From Motilimonas sp. E26 (GTDB lineage: Bacteria > Pseudomonadota > Gammaproteobacteria > Enterobacterales > CBDFNC01), in assembly GCF_021278025.1 (NCBI RefSeq), contig NZ_JAIBHJ010000019.1, forward strand, positions 1 to 64,000: a DNA stretch of 64,000 nucleotides. The letters are read 5' to 3'. This document shows positions 51,152-61,886 of the stretch, piece by piece (the stretch's first letter is position 1; each line of letters begins with the position of its first letter). Both the position numbers and the translations under genes were made by a program. Below the pieces are notes generated by a model. That model did no database searches and had not been told where the DNA came from. It saw only the letters and a list, made by a program, of their open reading frames with translations.

Positions 51152-51829
51152 TTAATCGATACCTAAGTACTTATGAGTTTGAATAGATAGGCGCCAATTA
51201 CGCGCGATACACGTTTCCATGGCGAGTTGGGTTGCTCTTGGTTTTTGGCTAATGGGCTGCAAACAAATCTGAGGTGGTATGGTCCAGCTACACTGCGCTA
51301 ACAGCGCATCAAGGGCATCGATATCTTTCTCGGTAGCCACAGGGTGCTTTATTTCATTAGCACGTAATAGTGCGTCAGGGCGTACCACTAACCCCCCTTT
51401 CATTTTTACTTTTGGCGATACTGTTACAAATGCCGCGTCATCCACTAATACTTCATAGGTGCCGCTGGTTTCAATTTGGCTTTTATAGCCCTGCATTGCC
51501 AATGCTTGAGTGAGCTCGCGCAAATCATACATACAAGGCTCACCGCCAGTGATCACCACATGATTAGCTTGATAACCTAAACGGACAAATTCATTGAGTA
51601 TTTCTGCGGTAGTGACATTCGCCCAAGCCGCTGAAGTGTCGCTTTTGTCTGTTATTTGGTGCAGATTTGTCTCTTGGTCTGGTGAAACCGTCCAAGTGTG
51701 CTGAGTATCGCACCAAGGGCAGCCGACATCACAACCCTGTAAGCGAACAAAAATAGCGGGTACGCCAGTGAATAAACCTTCCCCTTGGATAGTTTGAAAT
51801 ATTTCGTTGATTGGGTAGCGCTGAGCCAT
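51152..51829 (-). CDS. queE: 7-carboxy-7-deazaguanine synthase
   Basis: A 225-residue radical-SAM enzyme in the queuosine pathway that makes 7-carboxy-7-deazaguanine. The Fe-S cluster motif is CDVGCPWCDT (CX3CX2C) and the N-terminus MAQRYPINEIFQTIQGEGLF is typical. The ATG at 51829 has AGGTG 8 nt upstream; the open frame to 51904 would overlap the divergent queC and is rejected. Divergent from queC with 67 bp between, so a common regulator is possible. Confidence 0.93.
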   Translation of the reverse strand: MAQRYPINEIFQTIQGEGLFTGVPAIFVRLQGCDVGCPWCDTQHTWTVSPDQETNLHQITDKSDTSAAWANVTTAEILNEFVRLGYQANHVVITGGEPCMYDLRELTQALAMQGYKSQIETSGTYEVLVDDAAFVTVSPKVKMKGGLVVRPDALLRANEIKHPVATEKDIDALDALLAQCSWTIPPQICLQPISQKPRATQLAMETCIARNWRLSIQTHKYLGID

Positions 51830-51896
51830 TGGTTTATACACCTGTTTTGCGTAAAATCGGCTGTTATATGTGAATAATAAGCGAAACTCAAGACTT

Positions 51897-52553
51897 ATGA
51901 GCAAAAAAGTAGTGGTGATTTACTCCGGTGGCATGGACTCTTTTACTGTATTAAACAAAGCTATCAGGCAAGGCTATGACGTTTATGCCCTTACTTTTAA
52001 TTACGGCCAACGTCACGTTAAAGAAGTTGATGTTGCCAGTCAGTTTTGTCAAAACAACAATATAAATCACAAAATTGTCGATATCTCTGCCATCAATCAG
52101 CTTATTGGTGGTTCATCTCTCACCTCAGATATCGATATTCCAGAAGGCGATTACGATCCTGAAAATATGTCATCAACGGTAGTACCTAACCGTAATATGA
52201 TCTTACTCTCTCTGGCCATTGGTTATGCCGTTTCAATCCAAGCCGAGCAAGTAATGTATGGCGCTCACGGCGGCGATCACGATATTTATCCAGATTGTCG
52301 ACCTGAATTTGTGCGCCGAATGAATGATGTGGCAGCAATCGCTAATTATGAAGCTGTGGAAATAGTGACTCCCTATCTTACCGCTTCGAAAGAAGCTATT
52401 TTAAGTGACGGCATCAATATGGGGTTAGATTATCAATACACTTGGACTTGTTACAATGGTCGCGAGCAAGCATGCGGTAAATGTGGCGCGTGTAAAGAGC
52501 GCTTAGGCGCCTTTGCTGCCAATGGCATGACTGACCCACTAAGTTACGAGTAA
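51897..52553 (+). CDS. queC: 7-cyano-7-deazaguanine synthase
   Basis: A 218-residue ATP-dependent enzyme that converts the product of QueE to preQ0. The N-terminal PP-loop is [14 protein letters not shown] and the zinc-binding cluster is [18 protein letters not shown] near the C-terminus. The ATG at 51897 gives the standard length; earlier in-frame codons overlap the promoter of queE. The queuosine base is used for tRNA modification. Forms a divergent pair with queE. Confidence 0.95.
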   Translation: MSKKVVVIYSGGMDSFTVLNKAIRQGYDVYALTFNYGQRHVKEVDVASQFCQNNNINHKIVDISAINQLIGGSSLTSDIDIPEGDYDPENMSSTVVPNRNMILLSLAIGYAVSIQAEQVMYGAHGGDHDIYPDCRPEFVRRMNDVAAIANYEAVEIVTPYLTASKEAILSDGINMGLDYQYTWTCYNGREQACGKCGACKERLGAFAANGMTDPLSYE

Positions 52554-52715
52554 GTGCTAAGGGAGGGGCTAATAGATGCCTCTCGTTACTTTTATTGGCC
52601 ATTTAACTTCAGTACTCTTTAAGATTCGCGCTGCCAAGTAAAGTTTGTTTTACGGCAACATTTCGTGTTCAGCGATAGAAGCACAAAGCGTACTGTTTCT
52701 TATCTCAAATTCAGG

Positions 52716-53303
52716 CTATTTACCGTAATGCTTTGTGACAACACTGGGCGGCATTTGCTTGAGCTGAAAATCGATCATTTCTTGAAACACCGCCAGTAAC
52801 GGTTGATATTTAGCTTCGTTACCTTCCAATTGACTTAATAAATAATACCCCGCTTCAACACTCGACACGCCTTGCTGTTTAGATGACTTGCGTATCTTAT
52901 ACTGTGTTTGCTGTTTTACATCTATTGCCACACGAGGCAAGCTTTGCAAACTAGGATTGGTTTGCAGTAAACGAAAGGCTTTTTTCCAACTGCCATCAAG
53001 TAATACAAATTGACTGTTCGCTGGGATACACGTGTCACCTGCCTGAGTTGTGTTTTGCTCACTGGGATAAAGTAAATAGGTGGGGGCAGCTTCGATGAAC
53101 CCGACAGGTAAGGTTTCAGCGCAAACAAGCTCGCAGCGCTTCAAACTTAGCGATAATATTCGCGCCGTACCGATGGCTTTATTTGCTTCACTGGGATGCT
53201 GTAGAATGATCAGTTTGTATTGATTGTCTATCTCAGTGATCATATGACAAATACAAGCTACTTGAGCCTTATTGCAACGCGTGCACCATGGCCGAGTCGA
53301 CAT
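52716..53303 (-). CDS. DTW-domain tRNA aminocarboxypropyltransferase-like
   Basis: A 195-residue protein with an N-terminal CxxC...CxC cluster (WCTRCNKAQVACICHMI) and the family's central segment (IILQHPSEANKAIGTARI). The signature reads LLDGSWKKAF, with Ser in place of the Thr of DTW. DTW proteins (TapT/YfiP) modify tRNA uridine with an acp group. It is divergent from the rhombosortase gene, whose start lies 33 bp away. Specific substrate position is unknown. Confidence 0.85.
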   Translation of the reverse strand: MSTRPWCTRCNKAQVACICHMITEIDNQYKLIILQHPSEANKAIGTARILSLSLKRCELVCAETLPVGFIEAAPTYLLYPSEQNTTQAGDTCIPANSQFVLLDGSWKKAFRLLQTNPSLQSLPRVAIDVKQQTQYKIRKSSKQQGVSSVEAGYYLLSQLEGNEAKYQPLLAVFQEMIDFQLKQMPPSVVTKHYGK

Positions 53304-53335
53304 GCTTTTTCCTCTTTCTTGGAGCGCTCAGACAG

Positions 53336-53917
53336 ATGAGGTCCACTTTTTTATTCATCGTTATTCTAATCTTTACCATGGCGATGATCATGCTGAATCA
53401 AACATGGGCTCAACTGTGGTTGATTTACTCAAGGCCCGAGCTACCTTGGCAAGCATGGCGCTTTTTAACCGCCTCGTTTTGCCATACTAACAGTTACCAT
53501 TTCGCTATCAATAGCGCTGGGCTCATTGTGATTTGGCAACTATTTAAGCCTCACTTACCTTGGCTGCGCTTATCCACGCTAATCATCATTATTAGTAGTT
53601 TAGTAGGCCTTAGCTTGTGGCTATTTAATCCTGACGTTATTTGGTATGTCGGCTTATCCGGCACACTGCACGGCCTATTTAGTTATGGCGTTTGTAAAGA
53701 CATCGCGCAGAAAGTGTCATTGGCTTGGCCGTTGCTGTTTGGTCTAATCGGCAAGTTAGCATTTGAGCAATTTGGCTCAGAGCCAACCATGATGGCCAAC
53801 TTAATTGAGGCCAATGTCATGGTCGATGCCCATTTATATGGCGCCATAATAGGATTGTGTTGTTATTTAATCGGCTTTTTTACGTTTCAATTTAAACACA
53901 AAAAATCAAAGCATTAG
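53336..53917 (+). CDS. rrtA: Rhombosortase (rhomboid-family protease)
   Basis: A 193-residue membrane protease with about six helices. The family features are WRFLTASFCHTNSYHFAIN, the catalytic Ser in YVGLSGTLHGLF (GLSG) and His in VDAHLYGAIIG. Rhombosortase cleaves exported proteins that carry a C-terminal GlyGly-CTERM tag. The ATG at 53336 is chosen (GGAG upstream); the open frame to 53288 overlaps the divergent DTW gene. No GlyGly-CTERM protein was recognised inside this window, so its clients lie elsewhere. Confidence 0.85.
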   Translation: MRSTFLFIVILIFTMAMIMLNQTWAQLWLIYSRPELPWQAWRFLTASFCHTNSYHFAINSAGLIVIWQLFKPHLPWLRLSTLIIIISSLVGLSLWLFNPDVIWYVGLSGTLHGLFSYGVCKDIAQKVSLAWPLLFGLIGKLAFEQFGSEPTMMANLIEANVMVDAHLYGAIIGLCCYLIGFFTFQFKHKKSKH

Positions 53918-53953
53918 CCCTCGCCACTGCAAAGGGCTAATGACCTTGTCGCA

Positions 53954-54667
53954 TTACACCATTAAGCTTTGATTGATTTCTGCCAACACTTGAGCAGGAT
54001 TTGCTGCTTGGGTAATTGGACGGCCAATAACTAAGTAATGCGAGCCTACTTGAATCGCTTCTGCTGGCGTCATAATACGACGTTGGTCGCCAGCATCACT
54101 GCCAACAGGTCGAATACCGGGAGTGACAAGCTTAAATTCTTTACCAAGAGATTGGCTTAGCATGCTGGCTTCTTGCGCCGAACACACAACACCGTCTAGG
54201 CCAGAATCTTGAGTGAGTTTGGCTAAACGTTGTACGTGCTCATGCGGTGATACATTAATCCCCACTTCCGCTAAATCCTGCGCTTCCATGCTAGTAAGCA
54301 CCGTCACCGCAATCAACAGCGGAGCATCTTTACCATAGCTGTCTAAAGATGCCTTGGCAGCTTCCATCATGCGACGACCACCACTGGCATGTACATTAAC
54401 CATCCAAACACCTAAATCAGCAGATGCTGCAACCGCCTTAGCTACCGTGTTAGGGATGTCATGAAACTTAAGATCCAAAAACAAATCAAATTTTCTATCG
54501 ACAATTTGTTTGACGAAACTAGGCCCAAAATGGGTAAACATTTCTTTGCCAACTTTTAAACGACAGCTAGCCGGATCTATTTGATCAATAAAACTAAGCG
54601 CTGCCTTTTGGTCGGCATAATCAAGCGCCACCACAACTTTAGGATCGGCAACAAGGTTGGTATTCAT
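53954..54667 (-). CDS. pyrF: Orotidine-5'-phosphate decarboxylase
   Basis: A 237-residue TIM-barrel enzyme that makes UMP. The catalytic triad-like motif is [14 protein letters not shown] (DxKxxDI), with ALDYAD near the start and LVTPGIRP for phosphate binding. The ATG at 54667 has GGAG at 6 nt; the ATG at 54679 lies inside lapB and has no site. It follows lapB with an overlap, continuing the lapA-lapB-pyrF order found widely in gammaproteobacteria. Confidence 0.95.
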   Translation of the reverse strand: MNTNLVADPKVVVALDYADQKAALSFIDQIDPASCRLKVGKEMFTHFGPSFVKQIVDRKFDLFLDLKFHDIPNTVAKAVAASADLGVWMVNVHASGGRRMMEAAKASLDSYGKDAPLLIAVTVLTSMEAQDLAEVGINVSPHEHVQRLAKLTQDSGLDGVVCSAQEASMLSQSLGKEFKLVTPGIRPVGSDAGDQRRIMTPAEAIQVGSHYLVIGRPITQAANPAQVLAEINQSLMV

Positions 54668-54668
54668 T

Positions 54669-55838
54669 TTATTCTCCATCTAATCCGCGTATCGGTTTTA
54701 CTGAGCCCCAGCTCTTACATGAGGGGCACTGCCAAAAAATTGATTTAGTGGCAAAGCCACATTTTCGACAGCGACAATTCGGGCTCATCTTTAACTGTTC
54801 TAGCACCAGTTTTCTTAAACTGTCTAAGCTGGTTTTAGCTCTCCCCTCTTCAGCTAACTCGAGGTGATAAACCATTAGCTGATAAAAGCCCTTCATGGTT
54901 GGGTTTTTAACCAATTGTTTCGCTACTGCGGCTTCACCACTTTCAATACCTTGCTTTTGTGCAATATAGTCAGCGATTTTTAAGCCTACAGATGCGCCAG
55001 CCCCTTTATTCCATGCATTATCAAGCCAGCTAATCATCCCTTGTGGATCGTGAGCCTGGCGAAAGCACACTTCAAGACGTGGCAAGGTTTCACTGACAAA
55101 GTCGATATCTTGTTCAACCACCATGGCAAGGTACTTTAGCGCTTGCTTGTGATCGGCTTGCTCTATCATCAGATCGGCCAAGCCAATACTGGCGCGAACG
55201 CAACGTTTATCTACTTGCAACGCTTTTTTCAGTTCCGACATTGCGGCCTTTATTTCACCCGCTAAATGGGCTTCATTGGCCAATTCACAATGAAAATGCG
55301 CAATATCCCGCACGGCTGTTTTAACTTGGCTTTTTTGTAATTGCTGGGCCACTTTAATGGCTTTGAGCCATTCTTTGGTTTGTTGATAAATCAGTAATAA
55401 TTGCTGCAGTGCTTGAATTTTGTAATCAGGCTCAACCACCAGCTGTAAAAACAATGCTTCACTGCGATCAATTAACCCCGCGGCACTATAATCCTTCGCC
55501 AACTGTGACATGGCTAAATGTTTTTGTTCGGCAGTGAGAGAGGGGCGCGCAATCAGATTTTGGTGGATACGAATAGCTCTGTCTACTTCACCGCGCTGGC
55601 GAAATAAATTACCTAACGCTAAATGGGTTTCAATAGTCTCACTATCAACTTCCAATAGTTCAATAAATAAATCGACGGCTTTATCAGGCTGGTCACTCAA
55701 TAAAAAGTTAAGGCCAGTAACATAGTCACGGCTTAATTTATTAGAACTTTGCTGTTGGTTTTGATGTAGCCCACGTCGACCCATATACCAGCCATAGCCG
55801 GCAGCTATGGGTAACAGCAAAAATAACAGCTCAAGCAT
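54669..55838 (-). CDS. lapB: LPS assembly/turnover protein LapB
   Basis: A 389-residue protein with an N-terminal membrane anchor ([19 protein letters not shown]), tandem TPR repeats across residues 35-340 (such as [20 protein letters not shown]) and a C-terminal rubredoxin-like zinc finger ([11 protein letters not shown]...CPSCKSW). LapB recruits LpxC to FtsH and so controls lipopolysaccharide synthesis. It follows lapA by 6 bp and precedes pyrF. Typical length. Confidence 0.95.
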   Translation of the reverse strand: MLELLFLLLPIAAGYGWYMGRRGLHQNQQQSSNKLSRDYVTGLNFLLSDQPDKAVDLFIELLEVDSETIETHLALGNLFRQRGEVDRAIRIHQNLIARPSLTAEQKHLAMSQLAKDYSAAGLIDRSEALFLQLVVEPDYKIQALQQLLLIYQQTKEWLKAIKVAQQLQKSQVKTAVRDIAHFHCELANEAHLAGEIKAAMSELKKALQVDKRCVRASIGLADLMIEQADHKQALKYLAMVVEQDIDFVSETLPRLEVCFRQAHDPQGMISWLDNAWNKGAGASVGLKIADYIAQKQGIESGEAAVAKQLVKNPTMKGFYQLMVYHLELAEEGRAKTSLDSLRKLVLEQLKMSPNCRCRKCGFATKSIFWQCPSCKSWGSVKPIRGLDGE

Positions 55839-55844
55839 TCGGGA

Positions 55845-56132
55845 TTAATCCTTTAACGGAAGCTTCCTTAAATGTGCGAGCTCTTCTGTTTGACGGGTAA
55901 CTTTTTTGGTTAAGCGTTTGTTGCTGATTTTAAGCTTTAGGTATAACAAGCTACTGATCGCAGCGCCTAAAGTAAAAGCAATGCCAAAGGTAATCGCAAT
56001 TAAAACTGACAACCTGACATCTGATTGGGCAATTAAATAGTTGAATGTCACTAGCGTGTCATTTTTTAAACCAACAAAGATAGCTATCGCGAATAGAATT
56101 GCGAGAGAAATAAAAGTAATAACAGCTTTCAC
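55845..56132 (-). CDS. lapA: LapA family membrane protein
   Basis: A 95-residue protein with two transmembrane helices (ITFISLAILFAIAIFVGL; SVLIAITFGIAFTLGAAI) and a charged cytoplasmic tail. This is the LapA (DUF1049) pattern, partner of LapB. The GTG at 56132 has GGAGG only 4 nt upstream; the longer frame to 56180 adds no hydrophobic leader. Encoded just before lapB, after the ihfB terminator. Confidence 0.9.
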   Translation of the reverse strand: MKAVITFISLAILFAIAIFVGLKNDTLVTFNYLIAQSDVRLSVLIAITFGIAFTLGAAISSLLYLKLKISNKRLTKKVTRQTEELAHLRKLPLKD

Positions 56133-56223
56133 TTGGCCTCCAAAATGCCCATAAACACAGAGAGATACATAATTCGGCATAGATTACACCAAATCAGGTT
56201 TCTATCCTAATTGTCAGGCAATA

Positions 56224-56246
56224 AAAAACGGCACAAGGCCGTTTTT
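56224..56246 (-). terminator. Terminator after ihfB
   Basis: AAAAACGGC (56224-56232) and GCCGTTTTT (56238-56246) with loop ACAAG, on the minus strand ending in TTTTTTATTG. It ends the ihfB transcript 12 nt after its stop. Confidence 0.85.
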
Positions 56247-56257
56247 AAATATCGCAA

Positions 56258-56548
56258 CTAAGATCCAAGACTTAGGTTTACACGCTCTCTTAATTCCTTG
56301 CCAGGTTTGAAGTGAGGCACATACTTGCCATCCAATTCAACTTTTTCACCGGTTTTAGGATTGCGACCGACACGAGGTGCGCGATAATGTAATGAAAAAC
56401 TACCAAACCCTCGGATCTCAATGCGATCGCCGGAGGCGAGAGTTTCAGTCATTTGCTCTAGGATTTCTTTAATCGCTAGCTCAACTTCTTTAGCTGATAA
56501 TTGTAAATGTCTGCTGGTGAGTCGTTCAATGAGATCTGACTTTGTCAT
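56258..56548 (-). CDS. ihfB: Integration host factor subunit beta
   Basis: A 96-residue DNA-bending protein of the HU/IHF family. The DNA-binding arm [20 protein letters not shown], the [16 protein letters not shown] core and the N-terminal [10 protein letters not shown] are those of IHF-beta. The start at 56548 has GGGAG 4 nt upstream; the longer frame reaches into the rpsA-ihfB gap. It follows rpsA, as in many relatives, and has its own terminator. Confidence 0.95.
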   Translation of the reverse strand: MTKSDLIERLTSRHLQLSAKEVELAIKEILEQMTETLASGDRIEIRGFGSFSLHYRAPRVGRNPKTGEKVELDGKYVPHFKPGKELRERVNLSLGS

Positions 56549-56597
56549 AGGTGCTCCCATAGGGTTAAAAACTGTTTGTGCTACTGCAGAAACAAAT

Positions 56598-56618
56598 AAG
56601 AGGGGCAAAGCCCCTCTT
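56598..56618 (-). terminator. Hairpin between rpsA and ihfB
   Basis: AAGAGGGGC (56598-56606), AAA loop and GCCCCTCTT (56610-56618), a 9-bp stem. On the minus strand it is followed by ATTTGTTTC. It lies about 100 nt after the rpsA stop and 50 nt before the ihfB start, so it is a terminator or attenuator. Confidence 0.75.
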
Positions 56619-56720
56619 CTGACTCTGTAACTACTTATTCAGTAACTATTTTTTAGTTTACTCTAAGTAGCCCAGTTTACAAATATAAGGGTATAAATTT
56701 TTACCCTTTATTTATAATTA

Positions 56721-58397
56721 TTAGTCGTTTTTAGCCGCTTTGAAAGCTTCAGCCATTGCGTTGCTGAATGCGCCTTCGTCTTGCTGCTTGCTGTTTAGGC
56801 CTTCGATAGCTGCTTTCTCTTCAGCTTCATCTTTAGCACGTACAGATAAGCTTACGATGCGGTTCTTACGGTCAACACCAACAAACTTAGACTCTAGATC
56901 ATCGCCTACAGAAACAACAGTTGTTGCGTCTTCAACACGGTCACGAGAAATGTCAGCTACGCGGATGTAACCTTCAACGCCTTCAGCAAGTTCTAGTTTA
57001 GCGCCTTTAGCGTCAACTTCGATTACTTTACCTACAATTACAGCGCCTTTTTTCTTGTCAGCGATGTAGTTGTTGAACGGATCTTCAGCGATTTGCTTAA
57101 CGCCTAGGCTGATGCGCTCGCGCTCTGGGTCAACTTGTAGTACCACAGCTTCGATTTCGTCGCCTTTCTTGAAGTCGCGAACGGCTTCTTCACCAGCAAC
57201 ATTCCAGCTGATGTCAGAAAGATGTACAAGACCGTCGATACCACCGTCAAGACCGATGAAGATACCGAAATCAGTGATAGACTTGATCTTACCGCTAACA
57301 CGATCACCTTTGTTGTGAGTGCTAGAGAAAGATTCCCAAGGGTTAGCAATACATTGCTTAAGACCTAGAGAGATACGACGACGTTCTTCGTCGATATCAA
57401 GAACCATAACTTCAACGCTGTCACCCACGTTAACAACTTTAGATGGGTGGATGTTTTTGTTAGTCCAATCCATTTCGCTTACGTGTACTAGACCTTCAAC
57501 GCCTTCTTCGATTTCAACGAAACAGCCGTAATCAGTTAGGTTAGTTACACGACCAGTCAGCTTAGTGCTTTCTGGGTAACGGTTAGCAATTGCTACCCAT
57601 GGATCTTCGCCTAGTTGCTTAAGACCTAGTGATACACGAGTACGCTCACGATCGAACTTAAGTACTTTAACGTTGATTTCATCACCTACGTTAACGATTT
57701 CACTTGGGTGCTTAACGCGTTTCCAAGCCATGTCAGTGATGTGTAGTAGACCGTCAACACCGCCAAGATCAACGAATGCGCCGTAGTCAGTAAGGTTCTT
57801 AACGATACCTTTAACAGCTTGACCTTCTTGTAGGTTTTCAAGTAGTTCATCACGCTCTGCACTGTTTTCAGTTTCGATAACAGCACGACGAGAAACAACA
57901 ACGTTGTTGCGTTTTTGGTCTAGCTTGATAACTTTGAATTCTAGGTCTTTGTACTCTAGGTGAGCAGTGTCGCGAACTGGGCGCACGTCTACTAGAGAAC
58001 CAGGTAGGAAAGCACGGATACCGTTTAATTCAACAGTGAAACCGCCTTTAACTTTACCATTGATAACACCAATAACAGTTTCTTGCTCTTCGTAAGCTTT
58101 CTCAAGAACGATCCAAGCTTCATGGCGCTTAGCTTTTTCACGAGATAGCTGAGTTTCACCGAAACCGTCATCAGTTGCATCAAGCGCAACGTCAACTTCA
58201 TCACCTACGCTAACTTCTAATTCACCAGCAGCATTTTTGAACTGGTCAATAGAGATAGGAGATTCTGATTTAAGACCTGCATCTACAAGTACGATACCGT
58301 TTTCGATAGCAACGATTGTACCTTTGATGATCGCACCAGGGCGCGTTTCGATTTCGTTTAGAGACTCTTCAAAGAGTTGAGCAAAAGATTCAGTCAT
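56721..58397 (-). CDS. rpsA: 30S ribosomal protein S1
   Basis: A 558-residue protein with six S1 RNA-binding repeats (such as [20 protein letters not shown] and [20 protein letters not shown]), nearly the same length as E. coli S1. It starts [20 protein letters not shown] as usual, and the ATG at 58397 is preferred over an upstream GTG at 58409. S1 binds mRNA and represses its own translation. Codon use is strongly biased, as expected of a highly expressed gene. Encoded between cmk and ihfB. Confidence 0.98.
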   Translation of the reverse strand: MTESFAQLFEESLNEIETRPGAIIKGTIVAIENGIVLVDAGLKSESPISIDQFKNAAGELEVSVGDEVDVALDATDDGFGETQLSREKAKRHEAWIVLEKAYEEQETVIGVINGKVKGGFTVELNGIRAFLPGSLVDVRPVRDTAHLEYKDLEFKVIKLDQKRNNVVVSRRAVIETENSAERDELLENLQEGQAVKGIVKNLTDYGAFVDLGGVDGLLHITDMAWKRVKHPSEIVNVGDEINVKVLKFDRERTRVSLGLKQLGEDPWVAIANRYPESTKLTGRVTNLTDYGCFVEIEEGVEGLVHVSEMDWTNKNIHPSKVVNVGDSVEVMVLDIDEERRRISLGLKQCIANPWESFSSTHNKGDRVSGKIKSITDFGIFIGLDGGIDGLVHLSDISWNVAGEEAVRDFKKGDEIEAVVLQVDPERERISLGVKQIAEDPFNNYIADKKKGAVIVGKVIEVDAKGAKLELAEGVEGYIRVADISRDRVEDATTVVSVGDDLESKFVGVDRKNRIVSLSVRAKDEAEEKAAIEGLNSKQQDEGAFSNAMAEAFKAAKND

Positions 58398-58424
58398 GTT
58401 ATTAGACACTTTTTAGTTAATGAC

Positions 58425-58454
58425 AACCACTCATGATCCATCGCGAGTGGGGTT
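58425..58454 (-). promoter_or_regulatory. Hairpin in the rpsA leader
   Basis: AACCACTC (58425-58432) pairs with GAGTGGGGTT (58445-58454) around a loop that contains GGAT on the minus strand. rpsA leaders of gammaproteobacteria fold into GGA-containing hairpins bound by S1 to autoregulate. The relation here is by position and motif. Confidence 0.45.
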
Positions 58455-58501
58455 GCTGTACAAAGTTCATTCCATCCTTAGAACAAACATTAACGACAAG
58501 G

Positions 58502-58532
58502 ATTATTCTGAGAATTATTCTACGAATTATTC
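58502..58532. repeat. Three ATTATTC copies with 12-bp period after cmk
   Basis: ATTATTC occurs at 58502, 58514 and 58526, exactly 12 bp apart; the last copy spans the cmk stop. It is A+T-rich and may mark a spacer duplication or a weak protein site. Confidence 0.5.
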
Positions 58533-59216
58533 CTTGTTGAGATTCAATTTTTCATTTACATAGTCAACGACCATTTCAACTACCTGATTAATATCAAGTT
58601 CTGTTGAATCGATGACCAATGCATCATCAGCCGGTTTTAAAGGCGCCACAGGTCGATTTCTGTCTCTGTGATCTCGCTCTTCAATCTCGGCCAAAAGATG
58701 CGCGATATTAACATCAAAGCCCTTGACTTGCAATTGCTTATAGCGTCGCTCAGCCCGTGCTGCGGCACTGGCATCTAAAAAGATTTTTACTGGCGCATCA
58801 GTGAAAACCACTGTACCCATATCACGACCATCAGCAATTAAACCAGGCGCTTCACGGAAACTGCGCTGACGACGTAACAATGCTTCACGTACCCGTGGAA
58901 ACGCTGCTACTTTAGAAGCCGCATTTCCGGTTTCTTCAGTGCGAAGATCGCGACTGACGTCTTCTCCTTCTAAAAATACTCGTACGCCGTCCACTGTCGG
59001 TTTAAATACAACATCTAAATGCCCCGCCAATAAGGAAACTGCGTCTTCATTTTCTAATTCAACATTATGATGCAGTGCGGCTAACGCCAACACACGATAA
59101 ATTGCGCCACTGTCTAATAAATGCCAATTGAATTTTTCTGCCAATTTCTGGCAAAGGGTACCTTTACCCGAGCCACTTGGACCATCAATTGTAATTACTG
59201 GGGCCTTCGCCACCAT
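58527..59216 (-). CDS. cmk: Cytidylate kinase
   Basis: A 229-residue nucleoside monophosphate kinase that phosphorylates CMP and dCMP. It has the P-loop ([19 protein letters not shown]), the CMP-binding insert and the lid region [22 protein letters not shown] typical of Cmk. The ATG at 59216 has GGAGG 6 nt upstream; the in-frame start at 59234 adds MLWRRY without a site. Encoded upstream of rpsA. Confidence 0.95.
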   Translation of the reverse strand: MVAKAPVITIDGPSGSGKGTLCQKLAEKFNWHLLDSGAIYRVLALAALHHNVELENEDAVSLLAGHLDVVFKPTVDGVRVFLEGEDVSRDLRTEETGNAASKVAAFPRVREALLRRQRSFREAPGLIADGRDMGTVVFTDAPVKIFLDASAAARAERRYKQLQVKGFDVNIAHLLAEIEERDHRDRNRPVAPLKPADDALVIDSTELDINQVVEMVVDYVNEKLNLNKE

Positions 59217-59418
59217 ATAACGCCTCCACAACACTTAGTTTCAGTGTTTGATTATTTAGTTGTCAAAAAATCGCGGCCAATTATACCCAAGCCAGATAAC
59301 ATCAGCTAGGCAGATACCAAGTTATGTGAAGGCTTATTGATTTTTCAAAAATATAATTCAATACGCCTTGCAACAGGGCATACCTTACTAGGCACAATAT
59401 TGATTGGAAATAGTGACA

Positions 59419-60444
59419 TTAAGGCGCTTCAAAACGATCACATTCAGATAAAAATTGCTCCACCTTTTCAACCATCTCAGTCGAGCCAACAAAGTACGGC
59501 GAGCGCTGATGTAGCTCTGTTGGTTCAATATCCATGATCCGGCGCTGCCCATCGCTGGCCTTACCACCAGCTTGCTCGGCTAAAAATGCAATAGGGTTGC
59601 ATTCATACAATAAACGCAACTTGCCTGCTGGTGCACTGGCGGTGGTGGGATACATATAAATGCCACCTTTTAATAAGTTGCGATGGAAATCTGAAACTAA
59701 TGAACCAATATAGCGAGAGGTATAAGGACGGTTTTCTTCGGGCACCTGCTCTTGGCAGTATTTGAGGTATCGCTTCACGCCAAGGGGGAACTTAATGTAG
59801 TTGCCTTCATTAATAGAATATATCTTGCCTTGTGTCGGCATTTTTAAATCTTGGTGAGAAAGACAAAATACGCCAATGGATGGATCAAGAGTAAAACCAT
59901 GGACGCCATTACCAGTGGTATATACCAACATGGTCGACGAGCCATAAATCACATACCCTGCGGCAATTTGTTTATGACCAGGTTGCAAAAAGTCTGCCAG
60001 CGTCACTTCAGAGCCAATCGGAGAAATACGCTTATAAATGGAAAAAATGGTGCCAACTGACACATTAACATCAATATTGGATGAGCCATCGAGCGGGTCC
60101 ATCAAAATAATGTATTTGCCGTTTTTCGATTTGGTGCCTTGAAACGCTATAAATTCTTCTTCTTCTTCTGAAGCGACACCACACACTTCACCGCGCGCTT
60201 CCATTGCTGCCTTAAATTTGTCATTAGCATAAAGGTCTAGCTTTTGTTGCTCTTCTCCTTGCACATTCTCACCACCAGCACTGCCGACTATATCGACAAG
60301 GCCTGCCTTGTTTATTTCGCGGTTGACAACTTTAGCGGCTAACCGAATAGCCCCCAACAAAGCACTTAAGCTGCCCGATGCATCTGGAAAATCCAGTTGT
60401 TTTTCAACAATAAACTCACCCAGTGTTTTCATTGGCTCTGACAT
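59419..60444 (-). CDS. fbp: Fructose-1,6-bisphosphatase class I
   Basis: A 341-residue gluconeogenic enzyme that hydrolyses fructose-1,6-bisphosphate. The metal sites are [12 protein letters not shown] and [14 protein letters not shown], both intact, and the substrate-binding segment is near [20 protein letters not shown] with 8 nt spacing supports the ATG at 60444; E. coli Fbp would start at the inner MKTLGEF four codons later. Its location between aroA and cmk is unusual, since these normally adjoin. It has its own promoter space (150 bp) behind the aroA terminator. Confidence 0.95.
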   Translation of the reverse strand: MSEPMKTLGEFIVEKQLDFPDASGSLSALLGAIRLAAKVVNREINKAGLVDIVGSAGGENVQGEEQQKLDLYANDKFKAAMEARGEVCGVASEEEEEFIAFQGTKSKNGKYIILMDPLDGSSNIDVNVSVGTIFSIYKRISPIGSEVTLADFLQPGHKQIAAGYVIYGSSTMLVYTTGNGVHGFTLDPSIGVFCLSHQDLKMPTQGKIYSINEGNYIKFPLGVKRYLKYCQEQVPEENRPYTSRYIGSLVSDFHRNLLKGGIYMYPTTASAPAGKLRLLYECNPIAFLAEQAGGKASDGQRRIMDIEPTELHQRSPYFVGSTEMVEKVEQFLSECDRFEAP

Positions 60445-60565
60445 AATTTCTACCTTATACCTATATATGACTTTCTTATGGTTTTCAGATCCTTCCCTTT
60501 TAATCCTAGACTCAACCTTGAACTAGTGCGGCAAGTAAATGCCTAAAATACTTAATTTTAGATAC

Positions 60566-60591
60566 AAAAAAAGGAGCCGGTTGGCTCCTTT
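60566..60591 (-). terminator. Terminator after aroA
   Basis: AAAGGAGCC (60570-60578) and GGCTCCTTT (60583-60591) with loop GGTT; on the minus strand a run of T follows. It separates aroA from fbp. Confidence 0.9.
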
Positions 60592-60594
60592 GTT

Positions 60595-61875
60595 TTAGTG
60601 GCTGACTTGTTTGAGTTTATCAAAGTAGTCAGGGAATGTTTTCGATGTACACCCTGGGTCATTTATCGTCACCGGCGTATCACTTAATGCCACCAGCGAG
60701 AAACACATGGCTATACGATGGTCATCATAGGTATCAATCGCGGCATGGGTTAGCTTGGCCGGAGGAGTGACTTCAATAAAGTCATGCCCTTCAACTACCT
60801 CTGCACCGACTTTACGCAGCTCGGTCGCCATCGCCGCCAAACGGTCGGTTTCTTTTACGCGCCAGTTATAAACGTTGCGGATCGCCGTCGTGCCTTTAGC
60901 AAACAGCGCCGTGGTCGCGATAGTCATGGCCGCATCAGGAATGTGGTTCATGTCTAGATCAACCGCCGTTAGCTCACCGACTGATGATTTAATATAATCA
61001 TCGCCCCACTCTATTTTCGCCCCCATGGCTTCCAGTACATCAGCAAATTGCACATCACCTTGTACCGATTTTTTGCCAATACCTGTCACTTTTATGGTGC
61101 CGCCCTTTATCGCAGCGGCTGCTAAAAAATAAGAGGCCGAAGATGCATCACCTTCCACCAAAAATTTACCCGGTGCGGTATACGTTTGATTACCTTTAAT
61201 GACAAAACGTTGGTAGTCGTGGTTTTCTACTTCCACACCAAACTGCGCCATAATGTGCAGGGTAATTTCAATGTAAGGCTTAGACACTAAGTCACCGATA
61301 ATTTCAATTTCGGTATCGGCCTTTGCATAAGGTGCCGCCATCAAAAAAGCCGTTAAAAACTGACTAGAAACTGAGCCATCAATTTTGATCTGGCCACCGT
61401 TTAAACCCGTGCCTTTAATACGCAGTGGCGGATAATCGGTATTTTTAAGGTATTCAACATCGGCGCCAGCTTGGCGCAGTGAATCAACCAAGCTGCCAAT
61501 GGGGCGCTCTTCCATTCTTGGCTCACCCGTTAATAGGTATTCGCCTTGACCTAAACAAAGAGCAGCACACAAAGGGCGCATCGCTGTACCCGCATTACCT
61601 AAAAACAATTCCATCTCACCTTGAGTTGAAAAAGCACGGCCTAACCCTTCTACCACACAAGTGGTTTTGTCTGCTGACAATTCATAACTAACGCCGAGCG
61701 CTTTTAGCGCGTTTAACATATGGCGAATATCGTCACTGTCGAGTAGGTTGGTTAATGTGGTTGTCCCTTTAGCCAATGCCGCCAATAATAGCGCACGATT
61801 AGAGACACTTTTTGAACCTGGAAGGTTTATTTCACCATCAATTTTGGCGATGGGATTCAGAGTTAAAGATTCCAT
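60595..61875 (-). CDS. aroA: 3-phosphoshikimate 1-carboxyvinyltransferase (EPSP synthase)
   Basis: A 426-residue two-domain enzyme that joins shikimate-3-phosphate and phosphoenolpyruvate. The first signature is [20 protein letters not shown], the second [20 protein letters not shown], and the N-terminus [21 protein letters not shown] is standard. AGGAAATTA before the ATG gives the ribosome site. It follows hisC by 11 bp in the serC-hisC-aroA block. Class I type by sequence. Confidence 0.97.
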   Translation of the reverse strand: MESLTLNPIAKIDGEINLPGSKSVSNRALLLAALAKGTTTLTNLLDSDDIRHMLNALKALGVSYELSADKTTCVVEGLGRAFSTQGEMELFLGNAGTAMRPLCAALCLGQGEYLLTGEPRMEERPIGSLVDSLRQAGADVEYLKNTDYPPLRIKGTGLNGGQIKIDGSVSSQFLTAFLMAAPYAKADTEIEIIGDLVSKPYIEITLHIMAQFGVEVENHDYQRFVIKGNQTYTAPGKFLVEGDASSASYFLAAAAIKGGTIKVTGIGKKSVQGDVQFADVLEAMGAKIEWGDDYIKSSVGELTAVDLDMNHIPDAAMTIATTALFAKGTTAIRNVYNWRVKETDRLAAMATELRKVGAEVVEGHDFIEVTPPAKLTHAAIDTYDDHRIAMCFSLVALSDTPVTINDPGCTSKTFPDYFDKLKQVSH

Positions 61876-61886
61876 TAATTTCCTAC

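Noticed and set aside
53911-53940. TTAGCCC/GGGCTAA hairpin between rrtA and pyrF
   Set aside because: A 7-bp stem with a 13-nt loop and no T-run; it overlaps the rrtA stop and is too weak to call a terminator.
59337-59537. 66-codon plus-strand frame near fbp
   Set aside because: It overlaps the fbp 3' end antisense and lacks a ribosome site.
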